A DNA stretch of 64,000 bases, taken from contig CM046311.1 of assembly GCA_025267735.1 (NCBI GenBank), forward strand, positions 26,015,329 through 26,079,328, written 5' to 3'. The stretch is from Mactra quadrangularis (Eukaryota; Mollusca; Bivalvia; Venerida; Mactridae). The first letter of the stretch is position 1. Each line of letters opens with the position of its first letter. The notes beneath the pieces were generated by a model, which searched no databases, was not told the origin of the DNA, and was given only the letters and a program-made list of their open reading frames with translations. The translations under genes and the position numbers were made by a program. This document shows positions 36,501 through 42,826 of the stretch, one piece after another.

Positions 36501-38514
36501 CTTGTACTATGAACATTGTTGATGGTATTACTTGTACTATGAACATTATTGATGGTATTACTTGTACTATGAACATTATTGATGGTATTACTTGTACTAT
36601 GAACATTGTTGATGGTATTACTTGTACTATGAACATTGTTGATGGTATTACTTGTACTATGAACATTGTTGATGGTATTACTTGTACTATGAACATTGTT
36701 GATGGTATTACTTGTACTATGAACATTGTTGATGGTATTACTTGTACTATGAACATTGTTGATGGTATTACTTGTACTATGAACATTGTTGATGGTATTA
36801 CTTGTACTATGAACATTGTTGATGGTATTACTTGTACTATGAACATTGTTGATGGTATTACTTGTACTATGAACATTGTTGATGGTATTACTTGTACTAT
36901 GAACATTGTTGATGGTATTACTTGTACTATGAACATTATTGATGGTATTACTTGTACTATGAACATTATTGATGGTATTACTTGTACTATGAACATTGTT
37001 GATGGTATTACTTGTACTATGAACATTATTGATGGTATTACTTGTACTATGAACATTATTGATGGTATTACTTGTACTATGAACATTATTGATGGTATTA
37101 CTTGTACTATGAACATTGTTGATGGTATTACTTGTACTATGAACATTGTTGATGGTATTACTTGTACTATGAACATTGTTGATGGTATTACTTGTACTAT
37201 GAACATTGTTGATGGTATTACTTGTACTATGAACATTATTGTACTAACACTCATATGATCAAAAAACTTTGCACTCAATACTTAATAGTATAAAAGACAC
37301 TGACAGTGTCCATTTTCAGCTTTAACTGAACAGAGACCCAATTCTATCAACTTATGTCATACAGCCGTGATTTGGGCTGCAAATCTTGTTACATGAATGT
37401 ACCAAAAGCCTTATTATAAAAAGATTTCAAGCTTAAAGATCAATTCCAGCACATTATGAAGTAAATGTTAAATGGAGGGAGAATACTGGCAATATAGAGT
37501 ACCCAAGCTAAAGGTACCACTAAGACAATTTGATATAGCTACCAGTAAATATTCTAATAATTAAAATTAATTGAAGGTTCAAATCTCCTATGTTAACTTG
37601 CTTAAAGACAACAAATCTTGGTCACCCTGGATGAAACTAAATATTAAATGAATTTTTATGTCTCCTTGTAAAGGAAATGTGTGAAATAGAATATAAGCAG
37701 AGATTATCATGTAGCTTATTAACATAGATTATCCTAATCTAGACTTTAATCCTTTACTATTAGAGTACTAATTATTTCTTTAAGTCAAGTTTTAATTCTT
37801 TACATTTCAATCTTTCTGATAAACAGGATTTTGATTTAATAAATAAAATAAATCTCAGGGTTTGAAAATGCATCAAAATCTGTAGATATTTTATATGGAA
37901 TTTGACGGGTACAATATAAATTAATATTAGGCAACCTGAGCCTCAACTCAAACAAGTCAAATAGTTCTATCATTATGCTTTCAAAAAGTGTATCCAAACT
38001 TTAACTTTTGTAGCCATAAAAGTAATAGCTTCACAAGACTTAAGAATCCCATTAATTATAATTCCACAAAAATGCTTGACTCTGAATAGCAAAGTCTTAA
38101 ATTTATATCTATACATGTTAGCTTTGGAGGATAAATAAATGGCACTACAGTCCATATTAACACCAAGCTATTTATATAGTAAAAATTTATTCAACTGTTA
38201 GCGGTGCATACATTAACCCCGCTGATTTGAATCAATTATGAGTACATATAATTACTGTTGTGAATCATTAGAGTAAATGTATGCACCAGTGACAGTTAAA
38301 TAAATTCAACATAATCCTATATACTATTGGTAAATTATTGCACAGGTCTGATTTTTTTGGGTAAAAAAGCCATGGAAATGTTTACAATTATTTAAAGGAC
38401 AAATGATATCAAAATGACACAATGGATAAAATATATATATAATACTTACTCTTCCTTTGTCATAAATACAGGGAACTGAGAATCATCCTCATCCCCAAAA
38501 TCCAACAAATCCAT
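14894..38514 (-). CDS. EVI5: EVI5-like coiled-coil protein, full reconstructed CDS span (11 exons)
   Basis: The spliced CDS is the complement join of 38450-38514, 32123-32183, 27814-27867, 26315-26485, 24411-24566, 24020-24166, 23262-23438, 20826-20972, 20365-20460, 15987-16073 and 14894-15538. It totals 1806 nt, 601 residues plus TGA, and every junction is GT-AG with frame kept. Residues about 22-400 match the EVI5/EVI5L coiled coil in order: LEKEY, RLRTENRLLRQRI, LADRLIQ, RAQEAEETY, then repeated LQEEL..LREAE blocks. The last ~210 residues are a Ser/Thr/Asp-rich tail. Known EVI5 proteins place a TBC Rab-GAP domain just before LEKEY; it is absent here and replaced by a 21-residue acidic N-terminus. 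EVI5 family members act on Rab GTPases (Rab11/Rab10/Rab35 have been reported), recycling endosomes and the centrosome/midbody. A TBC-less form would keep binding surfaces but lack GAP activity (inference). Family assignment is firm; use of this start needs transcript support. Confidence 0.9.
15539..15986 (-). other. EVI5-like intron 10
   Basis: A short AT-rich intron between exons 10 and 11, with no repeat identified. Confidence 0.85.
15987..16073 (-). CDS. EVI5: EVI5-like exon 10 (end of coiled coil)
   Basis: The exon is 87 nt, 29 codons, phase 0 to 0. It starts REEVLAADQLESKGGKQDLE and ends IYDLQEE. It aligns with the family's final helix (EEG..QGQL....YI.ELKDQI.EL). The acceptor is CTATTTGTAG and the donor GAGGAG|GTAAAT. 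Confidence 0.88.
18450..18740 (-). mobile_element. SINE family B copy 1
   Basis: This ~290-bp stretch shares, in order, ACATTGTATAGGTCA, GTCAGTCAACCTACT, CAGTGACTGACAACTG and TTTCATGACCAA with 60957-61270. It shares the TTTCATGA..CAA(A)CTCC block with 33110-33340. A degenerate tRNA-like head lies at the right end, so it is oriented on the minus strand. Confidence 0.7.
19375..19490 (-). mobile_element. tRNA-derived SINE head
   Basis: Read on the minus strand: GTAGCAATGCGGTTGAGTG (A-box region), then CCAGGTTCGATTCCCAGTC (B box GGTTCGATTCC) about 50 bp later. The acceptor stem does not close well, so it is a SINE or tRNA pseudogene, not a tRNA gene. Confidence 0.75.
19708..20330 (-). promoter_or_regulatory. 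Candidate second internal promoter and untranslated first exon
   Basis: Inside the intron between exons 9 and 10 is a patch visibly richer in CpG than its surroundings. On the minus strand it holds ATGGCGG (20100-20106, the core of a YY1 start-site element) and, upstream, the CRE-like word TTACGTCA (20150-20157 on the plus strand). It ends at a consensus donor CACAG|GTAAGAA at 19708. Read to that donor, the phase-0 frame has a stop and no ATG, so the exon would be untranslated. Splicing to exons 10 and 11 would give a short transcript starting at the ATG of exon 11. A start for an unrelated or plus-strand transcript is also possible. Confidence 0.4.
20365..20460 (-). CDS. EVI5: EVI5-like exon 9 (fourth module)
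   Basis: The exon is 96 nt, 32 codons, phase 0 to 0. It reads REESMMARIREAECDQVVGE and ends IAQMEIQ, matching the EVI5 block EE.MA.RLREA...AELQQ.I.ELEIQ. The donor ATACAG|GTTTGT is weaker than the others. A CpG-richer candidate promoter begins about 35 bp downstream in the gene's sense. Confidence 0.9.
20826..20972 (-). CDS. EVI5: EVI5-like exon 8 (coiled-coil spacer)
   Basis: The exon is 147 nt, 49 codons, phase 0 to 0. It starts NQICTNQIRRMDEENKRLK and ends LLRKMDDLEST. It corresponds to the EVI5 segment with NQLRR.DEEN between the third and fourth modules. The acceptor is TTTGTAACAG and the donor TCTACG|GTAAGC. Confidence 0.9.
21520..21758. mobile_element. Short-inverted-end element with GGAC microsatellite
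   Basis: ATACCCCCGC (21521-21530) is inverted as GCGGGAGTAT (21747-21756). The right end also folds on itself around TCTTCGAAG. A (GGAC)n run lies at about 21683-21712. Elements of this appearance are, to my knowledge, common in bivalve genomes; class unknown. Confidence 0.55.
21979..23247. mobile_element. Long palindromic TTAA element, 1.26 kb
   Basis: TTAA at 21979-21982 and 23244-23247 flank an element starting GGTGGGTCGGTACC and ending GGTACCGACTCACC. The two halves are inverted copies over at least 500 bp (for example GGCAGGCAGATACCT near 22052 against AGGTATCTGCCTGCC near 23163). About 150 bp in the middle (around 22520-22670) pairs poorly. No transposase is present. It is a foldback/MITE-type element with piggyBac-like target choice. 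Confidence 0.9.
23262..23438 (-). CDS. EVI5: EVI5-like exon 7 (third module)
   Basis: The exon is 177 nt, 59 codons, phase 0 to 0. A Ser/Lys-rich linker (HLSNADPQSSPKDKSSKSEL) precedes TQEELMTSKLREAGALSHLK and ends IMELETS. The acceptor is TATGTTTCAG and the donor ACATCG|GTATGTG. A 1.26-kb TTAA-flanked palindromic element ends only 14 bp downstream of this exon in the sense of the gene. Confidence 0.9.
23439..24019 (-). other. EVI5-like intron 6
   Basis: A 581-bp AT-rich intron with no repeat identified. A 95-codon frame over exon 6 runs into a (TAA)n-like stretch on the other side and is an exon read-through, not a separate gene. Confidence 0.8.
24020..24166 (-). CDS. EVI5: EVI5-like exon 6 (second LQEEL-LREAE module)
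   Basis: The exon is 147 nt, 49 codons, phase 0 to 0. A short linker (TNTRLQQAPSNDVQC) is followed by LQEELIAVKLREAEANLSLK and ends NDLETNWQ. This is the closest of the modules to vertebrate EVI5. The acceptor is TATTTTCAG and the donor TGGCAG|GTAACT. Confidence 0.92.
24411..24566 (-). CDS. EVI5: EVI5-like exon 5 (first LQEEL-LREAE module)
   Basis: The exon is 156 nt, 52 codons, phase 0 to 0. A Ser/Glu-rich linker (TDSIHSASSLEEGEAQ) leads into LQEELIMVRLREAENTDVLK and ends ITELEQ. The donor is GAACAG|GTAAAC and the acceptor TATATTACAG. It is the first of four related modules, each carried on its own exon. A 43-bp minisatellite starts about 195 bp upstream of this exon, in the preceding intron. 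Confidence 0.9.
24567..26314 (-). other. EVI5-like intron 4
   Basis: A 1.75-kb intron, more than half of it a 43-bp minisatellite (24762-25760). Next to the array is a cluster of GTTCATGAAC-type palindromes (about 25930-26040). Confidence 0.85.
24762..25760. repeat. 43-bp minisatellite, 23 copies
   Basis: The unit is AAATTTTAAAGTTAATAGTG followed by TGTCACCAACATTGTATAAT and CAG, repeating every 43 bp with almost no divergence. The main variant is TATCATCAG for TATAATCAG. One unit near 24890 carries an extra 9 bp (GGAAATACA-like), also seen at the right border. Confidence 0.95.
26315..26485 (-). CDS. EVI5: EVI5-like exon 4 (LADRLIQ / RAQEAEETY segment)
   Basis: The exon is 171 nt, 57 codons, phase 0 to 0. 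It begins ESASLADRLIQYQLTRAQEA and continues with a charged heptad-rich helix ending GDIKER. It matches the EVI5 block LADRLIQ..TRAQEAEE..(I/L)K.EL. The acceptor is CATCTTCAG and the donor AAAGG|GTAAAT. Confidence 0.92.
26486..27813 (-). other. EVI5-like intron 3
   Basis: A 1.3-kb AT-rich intron; nothing repeated or structured was recognised. Confidence 0.8.
27814..27867 (-). CDS. EVI5: EVI5-like exon 3 (RLRTENRLL segment)
   Basis: The exon is 54 nt, 18 codons, phase 0 to 0, encoding RLRTENRLLRQRIDNLEK. The acceptor is TATTTTCAG and the donor AAAAG|GTAACA. This is one of the most conserved stretches of the EVI5 family and the best single identifier of the gene. Confidence 0.92.
27938..28153. 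mobile_element. hAT-like MITE, 200 bp
   Basis: The element 27946-28145 has ends CTGGGCTGAGTTCAGTTACC and (inverted) CAGGGCTGAGTTCAGTTACC. Subterminal repeats of CGTTACAGAACGTT and CCGAATGTATCG are inverted at both sides. Flanks GCACATAC and GCACAAGA agree at 5 of 8 positions, in hAT register. No coding. Confidence 0.8.
28640..28745 (-). mobile_element. tRNA-derived SINE head
   Basis: On the minus strand ATTAGCTTAGAGTTG is followed about 45 bp later by AAGGTTTGAGTCCCACAT (degenerate B box). It lacks a matched acceptor stem. Confidence 0.6.
30862..30933. repeat. Hairpin element, 72 bp
   Basis: ATGGTTCAGTATAAAACTAG at the left pairs with the inverted right end ATGGTTCAGTACAGAATTAG, followed by TCTA on both arms. 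Similar single arms occur near 28786, 29450, 35997 and 62508, so this is a dispersed small MITE family. Confidence 0.65.
31200..31345 (-). mobile_element. tRNA-derived SINE head
   Basis: On the minus strand CTGGCTATTATGGCAAAGCA is followed by GATTGTGGGTTCTCTTCCAG, a worn A/B-box pair, then CTCAGACCATGG and a body. An old SINE copy. Confidence 0.55.
32123..32183 (-). CDS. EVI5: EVI5-like exon 2 (LEKEY segment)
   Basis: Acceptor TTTTCAG and donor AGG|GTAAGTATT flank 61 nt. The first base completes the split Glu codon, then comes LEKEYTALKSKETEDQIELR. In EVI5 this block directly follows the TBC domain and starts the coiled coil. The intron before it is phase 2; all later introns are phase 0. 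Confidence 0.9.
33110..33340 (-). mobile_element. SINE family B copy 2
   Basis: It shares the order CATTTCTGGAAAAGGCTAAAT, TTATTTCATGATCAAACTCC and a right-hand tRNA-like head with the copies at 18450 and 60957. It is diverged and on the minus strand. Confidence 0.6.
34822..35911. mobile_element. pogo/Tc1-like MITE, 1086 bp, TA-flanked
   Basis: TA at 34822-34823 and 35910-35911 bracket ends CAATGGAACCCCTCTAAACC and (inverted) CAGTAAAACCCCTCTAAACC. AAACCGGAA and TTCCGGAAACC repeat several times in both subterminal regions. The 66-codon frame inside (34935-35135, minus) does not resemble a transposase, so the element is non-autonomous. Confidence 0.88.
36242..37245. repeat. 30-bp minisatellite, 33 copies plus a part
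   Basis: A 30-bp unit (AACATTGTTGATGGTATTAC then TTGTACTATG) is repeated 33 times with one variable site (ATTGTT or ATTATT). Because 30 is a multiple of three and the unit lacks stops in one frame per strand, it is open as 340 codons (plus, MNIVDGITCT repeated) and 349 codons (minus, FIVQVIPSTM repeated). These are satellite artefacts, not genes. Confidence 0.97.
38184..38306. mobile_element. Short TIR element, ~123 bp
   Basis: AATTTATTCAACTGTTAGCG at the left and the inverted right end AATTTATTTAACTGTCACTG, both followed by GTGCATACATT, form ~30-bp terminal inverted repeats. Target duplication unclear. Confidence 0.65.
38450..38514 (-). CDS. EVI5: EVI5-like exon 1 (alternative N-terminus, TBC-less start)
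   Basis: This exon encodes 21 residues, beginning MDLLDFGDEDD and ending FMTKE, plus two bases of a split Glu codon. The donor GAAGA|GTAAGTATT is strong. The ATG is taken as the real start because the frame reads TGA CCC ATG, so the frame closes two codons upstream and no acceptor AG lies between. In known EVI5 the residues before LEKEY are the end of the TBC region (a Lys-rich ...MKK), which is not what this exon encodes. The short peptide is acidic and leucine-rich, and I do not recognise it as a domain. Confidence 0.75.
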
Positions 38515-38620
38515 GGGTCAGAGGTTGTATAAGAGTTACTATGGTATTCTACAGTCACTATGACGTCACAAGACGTTAATTCCCAACAAGCCATTTAGGT
38601 AAATATATATAGTTCACTTG
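38515..38620 (-). promoter_or_regulatory. Candidate internal EVI5 promoter with palindromic CRE
   Basis: Upstream of the exon 1 ATG lies TGACGTCA (38561-38568), the consensus CREB/ATF palindrome, about 50 bp from the ATG. A TATATATA stretch (about 38603-38611) lies some 40 bp further. An in-frame TGA just before the ATG makes this transcript leader. The promoter role is inferred. Confidence 0.5.
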
Positions 38621-39964
38621 ATTATCTTTGTTTTAATATTTTATAATCCAGTTTAAAGAAAATAAATAATTATCCAAAGTTCACACACTGTTTTTTACAC
38701 TAATATATTTCAATTAGATTCATATCACAGTTCACAGTTGCATAGTCAATTTTGAATAGTATATTATTAAATTCCACTTCATTATATATCATATTTTCAT
38801 ATCTGCATGTTATGTGTACCATATCTTAACTTAAATATGAACATAAAATTTGACAAGTTAAACATGATGGAAAATAAGAAAAAATCTGAACAGAAATGAA
38901 ATCAAACCCAAAAGAAGCTAAAAAACAACAAAAATTTGGGAAAATAGTAATCCAAAATGAAAGTGAACCCACAAAAATAAATATTCTCTCACATTTCAAT
39001 GAAATATCAAACCATACTTCAGCAATATGAAACATCAAAATTAAAACTACCTAAACACAAACCAAAATATCTTAAAATGTTTGCTAATTTGATATTATAT
39101 TACCAACAAGTATGTAAATTGTTGAAATAAAATATATCCCGAGTAATATGACCATACTGTATATACTTTCATCTTAAAATTTTACAATATTTTCAACAAA
39201 TCTCCATTTTTCCTTTTCATTAGAGAGAACTGAAATTTATTAAGTCTCAATTTTCCAAGTGAGGAAATTTATAAACTATGATTTATGCCACATCATAATA
39301 TAAAATACAATGTATGACAATATCTAAAATATGAAGGTGTTAACATTAAGGACATTTATTAACATATCAGGTATTCTGTCATCATAATATTCACTTCAAC
39401 ATCACTCATATTGGTTTAGTATACTGTCTTTGCTTTATAAACCCACCAGCCTGAAGTCGTGAACTAGTGAAAATTGATTAACCAGCAATAAAACAGGAGA
39501 CGGCTGCATCTATCAAGATGTTATTCTGATTATTGCCATCATGCCATGATCTCTGTCATGTATTTATCACCTTTGTATAATGACCATTTCCATAGAAACT
39601 TAGATACAGCACATTTATTCCCAATAAAGGTTTAGTTTCAGGTTAAATTCAGACTTAAAGATCTAATATAATGGGGGAAATTCATACTGGTCAGTCAACT
39701 TCCTGGCAATAAAAACCACAGGGCTCGACATTAAATAAATGTTTTAAGTTGGTTACCCAGTTGGAAACCCTGCAATATATTCACTTGCTCAAACCAAATG
39801 AATATTTTAAGCAGCACAGAGTTACCCAAACCCAAATATAGGTTGTCAGGGGCAATAATAGGACAACCTTTAATGGTGAGCCTTAAAACCACAAAGATGT
39901 TTACCCCTTAGTATCCAAGATTAAATTGAGTACAAAACAAAAAGTTAAGAATATAATAATGTGA
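38621..39964. other. Upstream flank of exon 1; no gene recognised
   Basis: AT-rich DNA upstream of the alternative first exon on the minus strand. No TBC-domain exon and no array was seen. Confidence 0.45.
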
Positions 39965-42080
39965 TACAGATCTCGGATCGTGCAAGTTTCCGAAATTTGC
40001 GTGTATCGTGCGTGTATCGTGCGTGTATCATTCATACCGTGTGCGTGTATAATTCACCGTGTATTTCAATCGTGTAACGTGTAGACCGCTCATCGTGTAA
40101 ATACACGGTAAAAATCGGTCCGAGATATTGTGATTATGCGTTTTATTACCGTGTATCGTGTGCCCGAGATAATGACAATTCCATACGTATAAATGTATTA
40201 AATACTTATGCATTGTCGACTAATCATCATCCGTAAACAAAAAGAAAAACCGCGATTCATTAAGTTGAGTTTAGAATAAATGTTGACTTTATTTAAACCG
40301 GAAATTCCTGTTTAAATGCCGTACGTCGATAAACTGCGGCTCATTCCGGACCAATCTGCGGTCAATTAAATTGCAGCCCAACCGAAATGTTGTTACTAAA
40401 TTATAATAATCGTTATAATATTATTATATTAAAAATTTTCTTTGTTTGTCAGTGGCTAAAGCGTTTAGTAAACAAACTGTTATAATTGACATCTCACTTG
40501 GTCAAGAACTCGTTTATCACGACTCTATATGATTAAAAAAGTCATCATTGTTTTAATTCTTAAAGTAAATTAAATTATTTAGTTTTTACAGTTTATCGTA
40601 TTATTCCCTTATATTTGCGTATTTATATGTAAAACTTTTTATCTAAATATCGATTTTGTAGTCGGCATAAAATAGTAAGTTAACACGAGGTGTGTGTACT
40701 GTCTTAATACCGCGTCTTCACGCAAGCACTGCATGTAAACGTTTATATCTAGTATACATACTACTAAAAAGGCGACCATTATACAATATGACATGCTTAT
40801 ATTTTTTTAATCACGCGTAGACTGTGTTTTGAAAAAATATACTAATTCAAAGTATTTTTCACCATGAATGGCTTGAAAATAAAAACAGAGAAAAAACTTG
40901 AAACGTGTATTTCTTTTTTCTATCGTGTGGGTTTCGCCGGCTATCGTGTGTGTGGTTTTAAATCTGAATAAAGCCAACTTACAAAGAATGACATAAACAA
41001 TTTTTGACAGTAATGTTATTCTTTATTCTGCAGTTTGTATTTTTGTTATACATCAAGTACTTACATAATTTGTTTGATAAAAAAATATCAATCGTGTTCT
41101 TCTTTGTCTATCGTGTAATGACTGATCGCCGATCGTGTACCTTTATTTCTACTAAAAATGTCGATATTCAATAAAATAATCTATACTATAAGACTTGCTT
41201 ATATTTTTACAATCAAGCTAAGACTGTGTTTAACTTTTGAAACATATACACATACAATTATGACATCTTTTCTCAATGAATGAGTTGAAGAAAACAAAGG
41301 AAAAAACTTTAAACGTGTATTTTTATCAATCGTGTGAGTTGATCGGCTTTTCGTGGTTTTTAATTCGATTAAATTAAACTTACTAAGAATGACATTAAAT
41401 TATTTTGACAGTAATAATATTCTTTATTATACAGTTAGTATTTTTGTTGTACACCGTGTACTAATTCAATTTTTATACAAAATATTATCAATCGTGTTCT
41501 TTTTTGTCTATCATGTATTGACTGCCCGCCTATCGTGTACCTTAATTTCTACTTAAAATGTCGATATTCAATAAATTTATTGATACAATATTATATTTTA
41601 CAATCAAGCTTAACTGTGTAATGAACCAATGTAACATATTTAAATTTTTATTTCTTTGTCTATCGTGTGATTTCGAAGTTGACAATCGTGTGCGTGAATT
41701 TAAATTCGATTTAAGCCAACTTGTAACATTTTGTTTTTAAGAATTTGAGCAGGTAAACTCGATTTTCAATAAATTTAACTAAACTTATATTGTTTAGTTA
41801 CATATTTACGATGAAACAGAAGAATATTTTTTGTTTTCAATCTACATTTGGGACGCATTAATCGTTTAACGTGTCGTCGTTGAAACGTTTTTCTCTGGGC
41901 GAAAAAAGCCGAGGATTTCGAACAATCGTGTTAAACGTGTATGGAGACTCGGAATCGTGTATTTTACCGCAAATCAAGCTATCTATCGTGTTCGTGTATC
42001 GTGTAACGTGCAGTCCGTGTTCGTATAACGTGCGTGTACCGTCCGTACCGTGTGACAACTTGCACGTTCCGATATCTGTA
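39965..42080. mobile_element. 2.1-kb TIR element packed with CGTGT words
   Basis: TA at 39965-39966 and 42079-42080 flank ends CAGATCTCGGATCGTGCAAG and (inverted) CAGATATCGGAACGTGCAAG, 18 of 20 identical. About 34 CGTGT words lie on the plus strand, often as ATCGTGT or CGTGTATCGTG, against about two on the minus strand. The interior has ~410-bp tandem units starting AAACGTGTAT at 40901 and 41311, with partial copies before and after. No transposase-like frame was found, so it is non-autonomous; the TA target suggests Tc1/mariner relatives. Confidence 0.85.
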
Positions 42081-42284
42081 TATTGTCACTAGATATGTAA
42101 TTTTAAAACACCACCTGTCTACATACATTATAATATTACACTTTAATGTCATCTCTCAGTACATTAACTTAATTAACAAACTTCAACAATAATAATTAAC
42201 CTGTTTAATTACTTTACCTTACATAGTTTAACATACAAAATACCAGAAAATGACAAAACTCTTTTCAACTTCCAGAAATACTTG

Positions 42285-42826
42285 ACTTACACTAGTGCTG
42301 CAACGATTCACCCGAAAGTCGATTCGATGCGATTCGATTATTTTTTTTTCGATTCCATTTTTTTCGATTCGATTCTTTTATTAATACAGTTTACTACAAA
42401 TATGCATTTATACATATATTTGAGCTTAAAACTAAATAATATTAATAAAATAAAATTGTTACTAAAATTGGATAACACGAAACTCGAAAATCTGATAATT
42501 AATATTTGCTTTATTCAAGTACGAAATGGATTGGGTACGAATGTAAAGGTCGCGAAAATGTATAATTAATGTAATTTCGACTTAAAACGTAAAGACAGCA
42601 TGGATCATAAATTGTGGAAAGATGCAGTTCTTGGTATTCTATTGTACATATTGGTATACTTTGACTTTTAGGCGCGCCTTTGCTTTAATATCGTTATAAC
42701 TTATGTAGACACTTTTAAAAGTCAGAATCGAATCGAAACTCGCGGGTCCCGAATCGAAATCGAATCGGCACCCTTGCAATCGAGTTTCGATGTATTGAAT
42801 CGAATCGTTGCAGCCCTAACTTACAC
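42285..42826. mobile_element. hAT MITE, 526 bp, perfect 8-bp target duplication
   Basis: ACTTACAC at 42285-42292 and 42819-42826 flank an element starting TAGTGCTGCAACGATTC and, inverted, TAGGGCTGCAACGATTC. Subterminal GATTCGATTCGA-type repeats occur on both sides. An 8-bp duplication with TAG-type ends supports hAT. The 95-codon frame inside is not a transposase. Confidence 0.92.

Larger units (their letters stand above)
32184..38449 (-). other. EVI5-like intron 1
   Basis: A 6.3-kb intron between the alternative first exon and exon 2. It contains SINE family B copy 2, the pogo-like MITE, the 30-bp minisatellite and a short TIR element at 38184-38306. A fragment ending GTGCACTTTGTGCTCAGGTG near 32408 resembles a dispersed bivalve repeat. 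No other coding exon was found. Confidence 0.75.

Noticed and set aside
36229..37278. Two long open frames (340 and 349 codons) on opposite strands
   Set aside because: Both are translations of a 30-bp satellite whose unit length is a multiple of three. There is no splice, codon or homology support.
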